From Thermoplasmata archaeon UBA61 (GTDB lineage Archaea; Thermoplasmatota; Thermoplasmata; Lutacidiplasmatales; UBA184): a stretch of 64,000 bases of DNA. Each line of letters opens with the position of its first letter. The first letter of the stretch is position 1. Positions 50,885 to 58,910 of the stretch are shown piece by piece. The stretch is taken from positions 248,001-312,000 of the forward strand of contig DASW01000003.1 of the NCBI GenBank assembly GCA_002503985.1, in the 5' to 3' direction. The position numbers and the translations under genes are program-made. Under the pieces are notes generated by a model, which searched no databases, was not told the origin of the DNA, and saw only the letters and a program-made list of their open reading frames with translations.

Positions 50885-52348
50885 CTACACTCGGATGGGG
50901 GCGGTGTAGCCGGCGGGTTTGTGGAAGCTCTCGGTTCCGCCGAGAGGGTCGGGCCGCGGCGAGGCGGTCTCTCCCCTCTTCGCGGAAAGGTACGCGTCGA
51001 TCGCGTCCGCCGCGTCCATGGCGGTTCCCATCGCGTAGACGACCGAGCGGCCTCCGCCCGCGAAGATGCCGGGGACGGCAGTCTCGAAGCCCTTCCCCTT
51101 CCCCTCGGGCCAGCCCTGGGAGGTAAGCTTGAGGTCGAGCTCCGGTCCGAACCCGGTCAGGTCGGCCTTCTGTCCGACCGCGATGATCACGGTGTCGCAG
51201 GGGATGGTCTCCTCGGAGCCCGGGACCGGCACCGGCTTTCGCCGACCGTCGGTGTCGGGGGGTCCGAGCTCCATCGTCTGGACGACGAGCCCCTCGACGT
51301 GGTGAGTCCCGACGATACGGAGCGGCGCCCGGAGGAACTCGAACCGGATCCCCTCGTGCTCGGCCCCCTGAGCCTCTTCCGGGTCGGCCGGCATCTCCTG
51401 GCGGCTCCGGCGGTAGACCAGCGTCACGCGGCCGCCGTGGGACTCGCGAAGCGCGGTCCGTAGGGAGTCCATCGCGACGTCGCCGCCGCCGATGACGACG
51501 ACCTCCTTGCCGACCGTGACCGGTATCCCGTGGTTGACGTGCTTCAGGAAGTCGAGGGCCGGAAGGACTCCGGGGAGGTTCTCCCCCGGCACTCCGAGGG
51601 TGCGGTGGCTCGGCGTCCCGATCGCGATGAAGACCGCCTGGTAGCCGTCCTGCCGTGTCAGCTTGTCGATCGGGAACTCCTTGCCGACCTTCGTCCCGTC
51701 TACGAACGTGACGTCAAGGTTGCGGAACCGCTTGCGGTCGGTCTCGACGTCGGCGTCCGTCATCCGGTACGCCGGGATCGTCTGCATCAGGCCCCCGTAC
51801 CGGTGCTCCTGCTCGAAGACGGTGACCGAGTAGCCCCGGACGCCGAGCTCCCAGGCCATCATGAGGCCCGCCGGGCCGGCTCCGACGACCGCGACCCGCT
51901 GGTGCTTCGGCTTCGACGCCACGTACACGAGCTCGCTCTCCCCGAGTTCGAGGGCGGCGCGCTTCAGGTGGCGGATGGCGATCGGGACCCCCTTCTTCTT
52001 CACGACGCAGGAGTCCTCACAGTAGTGGTAACAGACCTTGCACAGGCACGTGGCGAGGGGGTTCTCGCGCAGCGTCACCCGGGCGGCTCCGTCAAAGTCC
52101 CCGTCCGCGATGAGGTGGATGTACTCGCGGCAGTCCTGCGTGATGGGGCACGCTTCGACGCACCATGGCCGGCGGCACTGGATGCACCGCTTCGCTTCGA
52201 GGATCGCGTCCTCTTTCGAGTACGCGTGGAGCACCTCGCGGAAGTCGGTGGTCCGTGCCTCGATAGGCTCCTCGGCGATCGGGACCCGAACCGGGTTCAG
52301 CTTCGGCGGCGCGACCTTGGGGGACGGGGCTGCCGAGTCAGGAGTCAT
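50885..52348 (-). CDS. Glutamate synthase small-subunit-like Fe-S flavoprotein (GltA/GltD family)
   Basis: 487 residues. Two N-terminal 4Fe-4S sites in a Cys-rich domain: C55/C58/C63/C67/C73 (CIQCRRPWCVEACPITQDC) and C101/C103/C106/C110/C114 (CLCKVCYHYCEDSC), then FAD fold (VAVVGAGPAGLMMAWELG, about 152-169) and NADPH fold (VVVIGGGDVAMDSLRTA). Typical of the homomeric archaeal GltA or NfnB-type electron-bifurcating flavoprotein; these oxidise NAD(P)H for glutamate synthase or ferredoxin exchange. No gltB is adjacent, so the partner is uncertain. TATA-like cttaagaa is about 30 nt upstream. Confidence 0.9.
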   Translation of the reverse strand: MTPDSAAPSPKVAPPKLNPVRVPIAEEPIEARTTDFREVLHAYSKEDAILEAKRCIQCRRPWCVEACPITQDCREYIHLIADGDFDGAARVTLRENPLATCLCKVCYHYCEDSCVVKKKGVPIAIRHLKRAALELGESELVYVASKPKHQRVAVVGAGPAGLMMAWELGVRGYSVTVFEQEHRYGGLMQTIPAYRMTDADVETDRKRFRNLDVTFVDGTKVGKEFPIDKLTRQDGYQAVFIAIGTPSHRTLGVPGENLPGVLPALDFLKHVNHGIPVTVGKEVVVIGGGDVAMDSLRTALRESHGGRVTLVYRRSRQEMPADPEEAQGAEHEGIRFEFLRAPLRIVGTHHVEGLVVQTMELGPPDTDGRRKPVPVPGSEETIPCDTVIIAVGQKADLTGFGPELDLKLTSQGWPEGKGKGFETAVPGIFAGGGRSVVYAMGTAMDAADAIDAYLSAKRGETASPRPDPLGGTESFHKPAGYTAPIRV

Positions 52349-52446
52349 GGTCTCGGACCTTCCGAGCCTCGAACGTTCTTAAGACGATTCCGTGGCGAGC
52401 GAAGCACTCGCACGCGTGGCCGCTTCTTATGACCCCCACGCTCCCC

Positions 52447-52456
52447 ACTTATAGCC
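52447..52456 (+). promoter_or_regulatory. TATA box for ffh
   Basis: acttatagcc, about 45-50 nt before ATG 52500; implies a short leader of about 20-25 nt. Confidence 0.5.
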
Positions 52457-52499
52457 CGTCCACGTTGGGTTCTTGGGCCCCCACGGGCCGGCCGTTACC

Positions 52500-53840
52500 A
52501 TGGTCCTCGATTCTCTCGGAAAGTCCCTTCGGGGCGTCCTCCAGAAGATCGCCCGGGGGTCCGTCGTGGACGAAGCCCTCCTCTCGGAGGTCGTACGGGA
52601 CATCCAACGGGCGCTCCTCCAGGCGGACGTCAACGTCCAGCTGACGCTCGCGCTGACGCAGCGGGTCCGGCGGCGGGCGGTCGAGGAGAAGCCGCCGGCC
52701 GGGGTGAGCCTCCGCGACTTCCTCGTCCGCATCATCTACGAGGAGGTGCGCGGCATCCTCGGCAAGGACCGCCCTTTCGACCTGCGGCCCAAGAAGATCC
52801 TCCTCGCCGGGCTCTTTGGCCAGGGAAAGACGACCACGGCGGGAAAGCTCGCCCGGTACTTCCAGAAGCGCGGTGTCCGGGTGGGGCTGGTCGCGGCGGA
52901 CGTCCACCGACCGGCGGCGGTCGACCAGCTGGAGCAGCTCTCGAAGAAGGTCGGGTGCGAGTTCTACGCGAACCGGTCGGAGAAGCGGGCCGAGGTGATC
53001 GTTGAGGAAGCCCTCGCGAAGTTCCCCCCGCACCTCGCGGTACTGGTCGACACCGCCGGTCGGAGCGGCATCGACCCGGACCTGATCGAGGAGCTCAAGC
53101 GCGTCAAGGCGGCGCTCCAGCCCGACGAGGTCCTCCTGGTCCTCGACGCCGCGATGGGCCAGACCGCCGGCCGGAGCGCGGAGGCGTTCCACAAGGCCGT
53201 GGGGCTCACGGGCGTGATCCTCACCAAGATCGACGGATCGGCGAAGGGCGGTGGGGCGCTCTCCGCGGTAGCCGTGAGCGGGGCTCCGATCCTGTTCATC
53301 GGCACCGGCGAGCACCTGGACGAGCTCGAGCGGTTCGAGCCGACGCGGTTCGTCTCCCGCCTCCTCGGGATGGGCGACATCCAAGGCCTCCTCGAGCGGT
53401 TCGAGGAGCTCTCCGACAAGGATGCCGCCGAGAAGGCCGCGAAGGCGCTCATGAGCGGTCGCTTCACGCTCCGCGATATGCGCTCGCAGCTCGACTCGCT
53501 CGGAGAGATGGGCCCGTTCTCGAAGATCCTCTCCGCTTTCCCCGGGTTCAGCTCGATGAAGGTCGACGACAAGGAGCTCGAGCAGACCCAGAAGCGGCTG
53601 CGCGGGTTCCGCGTCATCCTCGACTCGATGACGGGCGAGGAACTGGACGACCCCCAGCTCCTCAAGGCCGACCGGATCCACCGCATCGCGCGGGGCAGCG
53701 GCCACCGCCCTCAGGAGGTCCGCGCGCTCCTGAAACATTACGAGACGACCCGCAAGGCGGCCCACGGCCTGGTCTCCAACCGAAGGCTCCGGCGCCAGAT
53801 GGAGAAGCAGTTCGGCGCCGGAGGGGACGCGGCCCCGTGA
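52500..53840 (+). CDS. ffh: Signal recognition particle protein SRP54
   Basis: 446 residues from ATG 52500; the segment upstream to a TTG at 52473 is not conserved SRP54 sequence. N domain VLDSLGKSLRGVLQKIARG...LLSEVVRDIQRALLQADVNVQ; G domain with GLFGQGKT (104-111), VAADVHRPAAVDQLEQL, DTAGRSGID and TKIDGSAKGGGALS; M domain (about 300-440: FSKILSAFPGF, then RLRGFRVILDSMTGEEL and RQMEKQF). Recognises signal sequences and targets ribosomes to SecY. Archaeal SRP54 normally works with SRP19 and SRP RNA, not seen in this window. Confidence 0.96.
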   Translation: MVLDSLGKSLRGVLQKIARGSVVDEALLSEVVRDIQRALLQADVNVQLTLALTQRVRRRAVEEKPPAGVSLRDFLVRIIYEEVRGILGKDRPFDLRPKKILLAGLFGQGKTTTAGKLARYFQKRGVRVGLVAADVHRPAAVDQLEQLSKKVGCEFYANRSEKRAEVIVEEALAKFPPHLAVLVDTAGRSGIDPDLIEELKRVKAALQPDEVLLVLDAAMGQTAGRSAEAFHKAVGLTGVILTKIDGSAKGGGALSAVAVSGAPILFIGTGEHLDELERFEPTRFVSRLLGMGDIQGLLERFEELSDKDAAEKAAKALMSGRFTLRDMRSQLDSLGEMGPFSKILSAFPGFSSMKVDDKELEQTQKRLRGFRVILDSMTGEELDDPQLLKADRIHRIARGSGHRPQEVRALLKHYETTRKAAHGLVSNRRLRRQMEKQFGAGGDAAP

Positions 53841-53856
53841 GCCCGCCGGCGGACCG

Positions 53857-54399
53857 ATGACGCTCCTGGGGGTCCTCGAAGGGCTCGTCGGAGCGCTCCT
53901 ACTCTTTTTCGTTCCCGGATACGCGGTCGCGAAAGCCCTCTTCCCCGAATGGAGGGTCCGGGGTCCTCAGGGGGGCCGACGGCTGCTCGAGATCGTGACG
54001 CTCTCCTTCGTGATGAGCGTCGGGCTCACGGTCGTGGTCGGATTCGGCATCCTCGACCTTGTGCCCGGTGGGTTCGCCGCCGCGTGGTCCGACCCCGTCC
54101 TCGAGGCGGTCCTCGCGGCCATCACCGCTGTCGCGCTCGTCGCAGCGTTCTTTCGGGGCGCGTTCGCGCGAACCCCCCCGACGGGCCTATCGGTGGCCGA
54201 GGGCAAGGGGGAGGAGGGAGCCTGGGAGCTCTCGCGCGAGCTGGAACGGCTCGGGAGGGACGAACGACGACTTCAACATGCGCTGCGCGTCTCGTCGGCG
54301 AACCCGGCCGAGTCGGCACGGCTCACGGTCGAGCTGGACTCGGTGAGGGCAGAGCGGGATGCTCTCCGGCGGCAGAGGGAGGAGGAGTACGTCACCTAG
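53857..54399 (+). CDS. Small membrane protein with C-terminal coiled coil, function unknown
   Basis: 180 residues, 16 nt after the SRP54 stop. Three hydrophobic segments (about 5-27, 45-67, 80-100), the first including FVPGYAVAKALFPEW, reminiscent of DUF1616-type archaeal membrane proteins. A cytoplasmic coiled coil (about 124-175: LSRELERLGRDERRLQHALRV, LTVELDSVRAERDALRRQREEE) follows. No confident family. Its position between ffh and pth2 suggests cotranscription with translation/targeting genes. Confidence 0.75.
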   Translation: MTLLGVLEGLVGALLLFFVPGYAVAKALFPEWRVRGPQGGRRLLEIVTLSFVMSVGLTVVVGFGILDLVPGGFAAAWSDPVLEAVLAAITAVALVAAFFRGAFARTPPTGLSVAEGKGEEGAWELSRELERLGRDERRLQHALRVSSANPAESARLTVELDSVRAERDALRRQREEEYVT

Positions 54400-54427
54400 A
54401 ACGCCTCCCCGGGGCGCCGACTACAAG

Positions 54428-54769
54428 ATGGTCATCGTCGTCCGGGGCGAGCTCCGGCTGACCGCGGGCAAGGCCGCCGTTCAGGTCGCCCACGCGGCGG
54501 TCCTGTTGGCCCAGGAAGCGGCGAAACGCGCTCCCGAGGCGTTCCGCGCCTGGTCGGCCACAGGGCAGAAGAAGATCGCGCTCGTGGCCCCGACCTTGGA
54601 GGCCCTCGAGACCCTCGCACGCCAGGCCCGCGGCCTCGGGCTCTTGTGGGTGCTCGTGGAGGACGCCGGGTTCACCGAGGTGCCACCGGGAACGAAGACC
54701 TGCCTCGGGATCGGCCCCGCGGCCGCTTCCCAGCTCGACCCCATAACCGGGTCGCTCCCCCTGCTCTAG
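54428..54769 (+). CDS. pth2: Peptidyl-tRNA hydrolase 2 (Pth2)
   Basis: 113 residues from ATG 54428. Archaeal/eukaryotic Pth2 that frees tRNA from stalled peptidyl-tRNA. Family core: VIVVRGELRLTAGKAAVQVAHAAV (given in two parts: VIVVRGELRLTAGK, then AAVQVAHAAV, with the catalytic His near residue 23), IALVAPTLEALETLARQA, and VEDAGFTEVPPGTKTCLGIGP, whose Asp/Thr/Cys positions match the family. In-frame sequence upstream is short and non-conserved. Confidence 0.93.
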   Translation: MVIVVRGELRLTAGKAAVQVAHAAVLLAQEAAKRAPEAFRAWSATGQKKIALVAPTLEALETLARQARGLGLLWVLVEDAGFTEVPPGTKTCLGIGPAAASQLDPITGSLPLL

Positions 54770-54820
54770 AACCGACCGAATTCGGGTCGCCGCCGACTCG
54801 GCGAACCAACTTGATAACCG

Positions 54821-54828
54821 TATAAATA
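54821..54828 (+). promoter_or_regulatory. TATA box for the dpp operon
   Basis: tataaata, about 52 nt upstream of the dppB ATG 54877. The predicted leader is about 25 nt, with a ggaggg Shine-Dalgarno-like element at 54861-54866; a 10-bp palindrome cccgcgcggg (54853-54862) overlaps the likely start site. Confidence 0.65.
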
Positions 54829-54876
54829 CAGGCAGGTTCTGGTCTTCTTGTGCCCGCGCGGGAGGGGACGTAGCCC

Positions 54877-56085
54877 ATGCGGATGTGGATCTACATCGTC
54901 CGACGACTCATCCTAGTAGTCCCGATCATCGTCGGCGTAATGACCATCACCTTCGCCCTGGTGAGCGCGCTCCCGATCCAGGACCGGCTCATCTCCTCGT
55001 TCGGTCCCCCGCCCAAGAACGCCCCCTGTGGATACTCCCCGGTCTGTCCATGTTCCGTATTTGGGCTCCCTCAAGCGGGTAACTGCACGAACCCGCTCTA
55101 TCAGCGAGATGTGAACAAGTTAGGATTGGACTCGCCGGTGTATGTCCAGTGGGGGATCTACATTGGAAATAGTCTGACGTTCCAGTGGGGCTACGTCGAT
55201 AATCATAGCGGAGCGTCTTCTGCGGATTCGCTGATCCAAGGGGAACCGGTGGCGACCGTCCTCAGCTGGTTACTCCCCTACACGCTGGAGCTTGCAATTT
55301 TCTCGCTGATCATCATCCTGATCGTTTCGATACCGTTAGGTAACTTAGCCGCAGTGTACCGTAATCGTCCCGTCGACCAGGCCTCCCGGGTGATTTCGTT
55401 CTCCGGCTATGCGTTACCCGGGTTCCTTCTCGGAACCTTTTTGCTCATGGCGTTCGTCCTAGGGTTAGGTCCCACGTTCAATGGTGAGGACCCGACGTGC
55501 AAGGCCCAGTCCTTCTTCCAGGTCTTCTACGGTTCGTGGCCCAGCCAGTTGTGCTATCCGAACGGGCAGTGGCCGAGCTGGTTATCGAAAGGCGTCATCA
55601 CCACCCCCACCGGGTTCCCCACGCTGGACGCCCTCATCCACGGTCAGGGGTGGCTCGCGCTGGACTCGATCATCCGCATGGTTCTCCCAGCGCTCGTCAT
55701 CGCGTACGGGACGATCGCGGGGCTGCTGCGGTTCGTCCGCAACAGCATGCTCGAGGTCATGAACCTCGACTTCGTCCGGACGGCCCGGTCGAAAGGGGTA
55801 CCCGAGAACGTCGTCATCTCGAAGCACGCTGGCCGCAACTCGCTCAACGTCACGATCACGGTTCTGGGACTCACCTTCGCGTTCTTCATCGGCGGCTTCC
55901 CGGTCGTCGAGACGATCTTCGACCTGAACGGCGTCGGCCGGATGTTCGTCTACGCGCTGCTGGCTCCGTATGATTTCGGGCTGATCTTCGGCTCTACGCT
56001 CCTGTTCACGTTCCTGGTCGTGTTTGCCAATATCATCGTGGACGTTCTCTACGCCTACCTGGACCCGCGGGTCCGACTGGGGTGA
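54877..56085 (+). CDS. dppB: Oligopeptide/dipeptide ABC transporter permease (DppB-like)
   Basis: 402 residues. Six-helix BPD permease: TM1 about 6-29 (RRLILVVPIIVGVMTITFAL), later TMs about 130-160, 172-196, 263-286, 325-345 and 365-390. The binding-protein-dependent EAA motif is RTARSKGVPENVVISKHAGRNSL (about 300-322; typical EAA loop). Between TM1 and TM2 lies an external loop of about 100 residues with several Cys (GYSPVCPCSVFGL, GNCTNP), and a second Cys pair near 206 and 227. Residues about 60-200 have lower GC and TTA Leu codons. First gene of dppBCDF. Confidence 0.92.
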   Translation: MRMWIYIVRRLILVVPIIVGVMTITFALVSALPIQDRLISSFGPPPKNAPCGYSPVCPCSVFGLPQAGNCTNPLYQRDVNKLGLDSPVYVQWGIYIGNSLTFQWGYVDNHSGASSADSLIQGEPVATVLSWLLPYTLELAIFSLIIILIVSIPLGNLAAVYRNRPVDQASRVISFSGYALPGFLLGTFLLMAFVLGLGPTFNGEDPTCKAQSFFQVFYGSWPSQLCYPNGQWPSWLSKGVITTPTGFPTLDALIHGQGWLALDSIIRMVLPALVIAYGTIAGLLRFVRNSMLEVMNLDFVRTARSKGVPENVVISKHAGRNSLNVTITVLGLTFAFFIGGFPVVETIFDLNGVGRMFVYALLAPYDFGLIFGSTLLFTFLVVFANIIVDVLYAYLDPRVRLG

Positions 56086-56094
56086 GAATAGGGA

Positions 56095-57258
56095 ATGTCA
56101 GCAGGAGTGACCGAGGCCCCAGCCCCTCTCGCCGAGCCCGCCGAGGCGGTCCCCGTGGCCCGGCGCGGCCGACGGCCCAACCCGCGGATCGCCCAGATGA
56201 AGCGGACGTGGTACTTCCTTCGACGCAACACGCTCGCGATGGTCGGGATCGTGATCCTGGTCATCTTCATTCTCATCGCGATCTACGCCCTGTTCCAACC
56301 GATCCCGTGGACCCAGCTCCAGCAGGAGTGCGCGTCCAGCGGCCTTTACCCGCCCGTCAACGGCTGCTTGTGCACGTACTCGTCGGGAACCGTCTCCCCC
56401 GGACCGAACTGCTACCAGACACCCTCGGGATACCCGTCGGACATCGCTCCGACCATTGACTTCTCTCATGGTACCCTCGGTCCGCTCCCCCTCGGTTCGA
56501 TCACCACGGCTCCCAGCAACCCGACCTTCTACAACATCTACGCGGGGCTCTTGCGGGGGTCGGATTGGTCGCTCGGCGTATCGGTCGCGATCGTGGGAAC
56601 GGGTGCCCTCATCGGCCTCCTGGTCGGAGCGATCTCCGGGTTCTTCGGAGGCTGGGTCGATGAAGCGCTGATGCGGATCGTCGACATCTTCCTCTCGATC
56701 CCCCAGATCCTCTTCGTGATCATCGTCATCGCCGTGCTCGTCGCATTACCGGTCTTCCAGCCGTTCGGCATGCGGGTCGCCTTACTGATCGTAGGTTTCG
56801 TCATCGTCTGGTGGCCGTTCTACGCCCGTATCGTACGCGGCCAGGTCCTCGTCGTCCGCGAGCAAAAGTACGTCGAAGCCGCGAAGGCGAGCGGGGCGGG
56901 CGGTGGACGACTGGTGCTTCGCCACATCATCCCGAACAGCGTCTACCCGATCTTCGTCCAGATGTCCCTCGACGTCGGCACGATCCCGCTGCTGCTCGGA
57001 ACGCTCGTCTACCTCGGTTTCCCGGTCTTTCCGACCATCTACTTCCCCGAGTGGGGCTCCATGGCGGCCCTATCGGTGTACAGCGGTGCCGGCGCCAGCA
57101 CGTTCACGGACGCGCTCCTGACGTGCCAGTTCGGTACCTGTGTGATCCCCTGGTGGCAGTTCCTGTTCCCCGGGCTGATGCTCTTCCTCTACGCGATCAG
57201 CGTGAACTTCCTGGCGGACGGGCTGCGGGACGCCCTAGACCCCCGGCTTCGGAGGTAG
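56095..57258 (+). CDS. dppC: Oligopeptide/dipeptide ABC transporter permease (DppC-like)
   Basis: 387 residues, 9 nt after dppB. TM1 about 40-65; six helices in all. N-terminal OppC-type segment (AQMKRTWYFLRRNTLAMVGI) marks the C-subunit. The EAA motif is REQKYVEAAKASGAGGGRLVLRHIIPNSV (about 258-285). As in DppB the first external loop is long and Cys-rich (QQECASSGLYPPVNGCLCTYSS and PNCYQTPSGYP), and a further Cys pair sits near 343-348 (TCQFGTCVIPWW). Forms the translocation pore with DppB. Confidence 0.92.
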   Translation: MSAGVTEAPAPLAEPAEAVPVARRGRRPNPRIAQMKRTWYFLRRNTLAMVGIVILVIFILIAIYALFQPIPWTQLQQECASSGLYPPVNGCLCTYSSGTVSPGPNCYQTPSGYPSDIAPTIDFSHGTLGPLPLGSITTAPSNPTFYNIYAGLLRGSDWSLGVSVAIVGTGALIGLLVGAISGFFGGWVDEALMRIVDIFLSIPQILFVIIVIAVLVALPVFQPFGMRVALLIVGFVIVWWPFYARIVRGQVLVVREQKYVEAAKASGAGGGRLVLRHIIPNSVYPIFVQMSLDVGTIPLLLGTLVYLGFPVFPTIYFPEWGSMAALSVYSGAGASTFTDALLTCQFGTCVIPWWQFLFPGLMLFLYAISVNFLADGLRDALDPRLRR

Positions 57259-57271
57259 GCGAACGGGAACC

Positions 57272-58906
57272 ATGTCAGCAGTATCACAGCCCCTACGGGA
57301 CGCTTCCCCTCTTCCGACCGAGGCGTCGTTCCCGCTGTCGGCCCCTGCGCCGACCACCCCCGAACCCATCCCAGCGACGACCCTGAGCAGCCCGGTCGTC
57401 CTCGACGTGCGAGACCTGAAGACGTACTTCTTCACGTACGACGGAGTCGTTCTGGCCCTTGACGGGGTTTCGTTCAAGGTACGACGCGGCGAGACCCTCG
57501 GGTTGGTCGGAGAGACCGGTTGCGGGAAGAGCGTCACCGCGTTCTCGGTGACCCGCCTGATCCCGGACCCTCCGGGCCGCGTGATCAGCGGAAAGGTCCT
57601 CTTCCGCGGGATCGACCTTCTCTGGGGCCTCGACGCCGAGGCGAAGATCAAGATCAACCCGAAGACCGGTCGCGCGAAGGTCCGCCGGTCGTTCCGTCGG
57701 ATCAAGGCCGGCCTCGAGCGAATGTCGGCGGTGCGGGGCCGGGGGATCTCGATGATCTTCCAGGAACCGACCCAGGCGATGAACCCGGTCTTCTCGGTCG
57801 CCGACCAGATCTCGGAAGCCCTCATCCTCCACCAAGGAACGCATCTCGTCGACGAGATGATGTCGGCGACCCCGGACGCGCCCGAGGTCCTCCCCGCGAT
57901 GGAAGCCTTGGTCGACGTGACCCGCGCCGGGGGAGACCCGGATACCGCTCGCAGGGCCGCCGCCAAGGTCGCCGAAGCCGTCCATCTCCCCTCGTTCGGG
58001 ACCCAGTCGTTCTACCTCGTCCGGGACAGCGAGCTCAGCTCCGAGGACATGGTCCGCCGCCTCCAGAGAGGCCTGCGCCGGACCTACTTGAGCCGCATGG
58101 AGCGACGCTACCTGCGCTACCGCCGCAAGCGCATGGTGATCGAGGACGAACTCCATGACCTCTACCTGTCCGAGATGCGCGAAGGGCGGGTCGACCGCCG
58201 CCAGCGACGGATCCTGCGCGGCCGACGCACGCGCCTGCGGCTCGGGGGTTTCTACTACGGGGTTTGGGGGATCCGCGGCCGCATCCAGCGCCCGCTCCGG
58301 GACGAAGCGTTCTGGCGGACGGTGGGCCGGCTCGAAGAGGTGTCGATCGCCAACCCCGTCCAGGTTGCCAAGGGGTACCCGCACGAGCTCTCCGGCGGGA
58401 TGCTGCAGCGGGTGATGATCACCATGGCGCTCTCGGTCGAGCCGACGATCCTCATCGCGGACGAACCGACCACCGCGCTCGACGTCACCATCCAGGCCCA
58501 GATCCTCGAGCTGATGCGCGAGCTGAAGACCCGGATCGGGACCGCGATCCTGCTGATCACCCACGACCTAGCGGTGATCGCCGAGGTCGCCGACCGCGTG
58601 TGCGTCATGTACGCCGGTCAGATCGTGGAGACCGCTCGCGCCCGCGACCTCTACACGCATCCCCTGCACCCGTACACCCAGGGGCTCCTCGCCTCGATCC
58701 CGAACCTGGAACGGCCCGACAAGAAGCTGAGCTCGATCCCGGGCTCCGTGCCCGACCTGATCCACCCCCCCGAAGGCTGCCGCTTCCACCCCCGTTGCCC
58801 CTACGCGATGCCCGTCTGCAAGGAGGTCCGCCCTCCGACCACGGTCGAAGGAGCCGAACACACCGTGGCCTGCCACCTGTACAAAGGCACCGTGGCGGTG
58901 GAGTGA
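57272..58906 (+). CDS. dppD: Oligopeptide ABC transporter ATPase (DppD-like) with large basic insertion
   Basis: 544 residues against about 330 in typical DppD. Walker A GETGCGKS (80-87), Q-loop IFQEPTQAMNP (Q164), signature LSGGM (373-377), Walker B ILIADEPTTALD (393-404), H-loop ITHDLAV, and the OppD C-terminal Cys cluster (PPEGCRFHPRCPYAMPVC). A helical Arg-rich insert of about 145 residues (about 190-335; RRLQRGLRRTYLSRMERRYLRYRRKRM is in it) separates Q-loop and signature; about 30 more basic residues lie between Walker A and the Q-loop. The insert is likely a cytoplasmic helical subdomain. Starts 13 nt after dppC. Confidence 0.9.
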   Translation: MSAVSQPLRDASPLPTEASFPLSAPAPTTPEPIPATTLSSPVVLDVRDLKTYFFTYDGVVLALDGVSFKVRRGETLGLVGETGCGKSVTAFSVTRLIPDPPGRVISGKVLFRGIDLLWGLDAEAKIKINPKTGRAKVRRSFRRIKAGLERMSAVRGRGISMIFQEPTQAMNPVFSVADQISEALILHQGTHLVDEMMSATPDAPEVLPAMEALVDVTRAGGDPDTARRAAAKVAEAVHLPSFGTQSFYLVRDSELSSEDMVRRLQRGLRRTYLSRMERRYLRYRRKRMVIEDELHDLYLSEMREGRVDRRQRRILRGRRTRLRLGGFYYGVWGIRGRIQRPLRDEAFWRTVGRLEEVSIANPVQVAKGYPHELSGGMLQRVMITMALSVEPTILIADEPTTALDVTIQAQILELMRELKTRIGTAILLITHDLAVIAEVADRVCVMYAGQIVETARARDLYTHPLHPYTQGLLASIPNLERPDKKLSSIPGSVPDLIHPPEGCRFHPRCPYAMPVCKEVRPPTTVEGAEHTVACHLYKGTVAVE

Positions 58907-58910
58907 TCCT

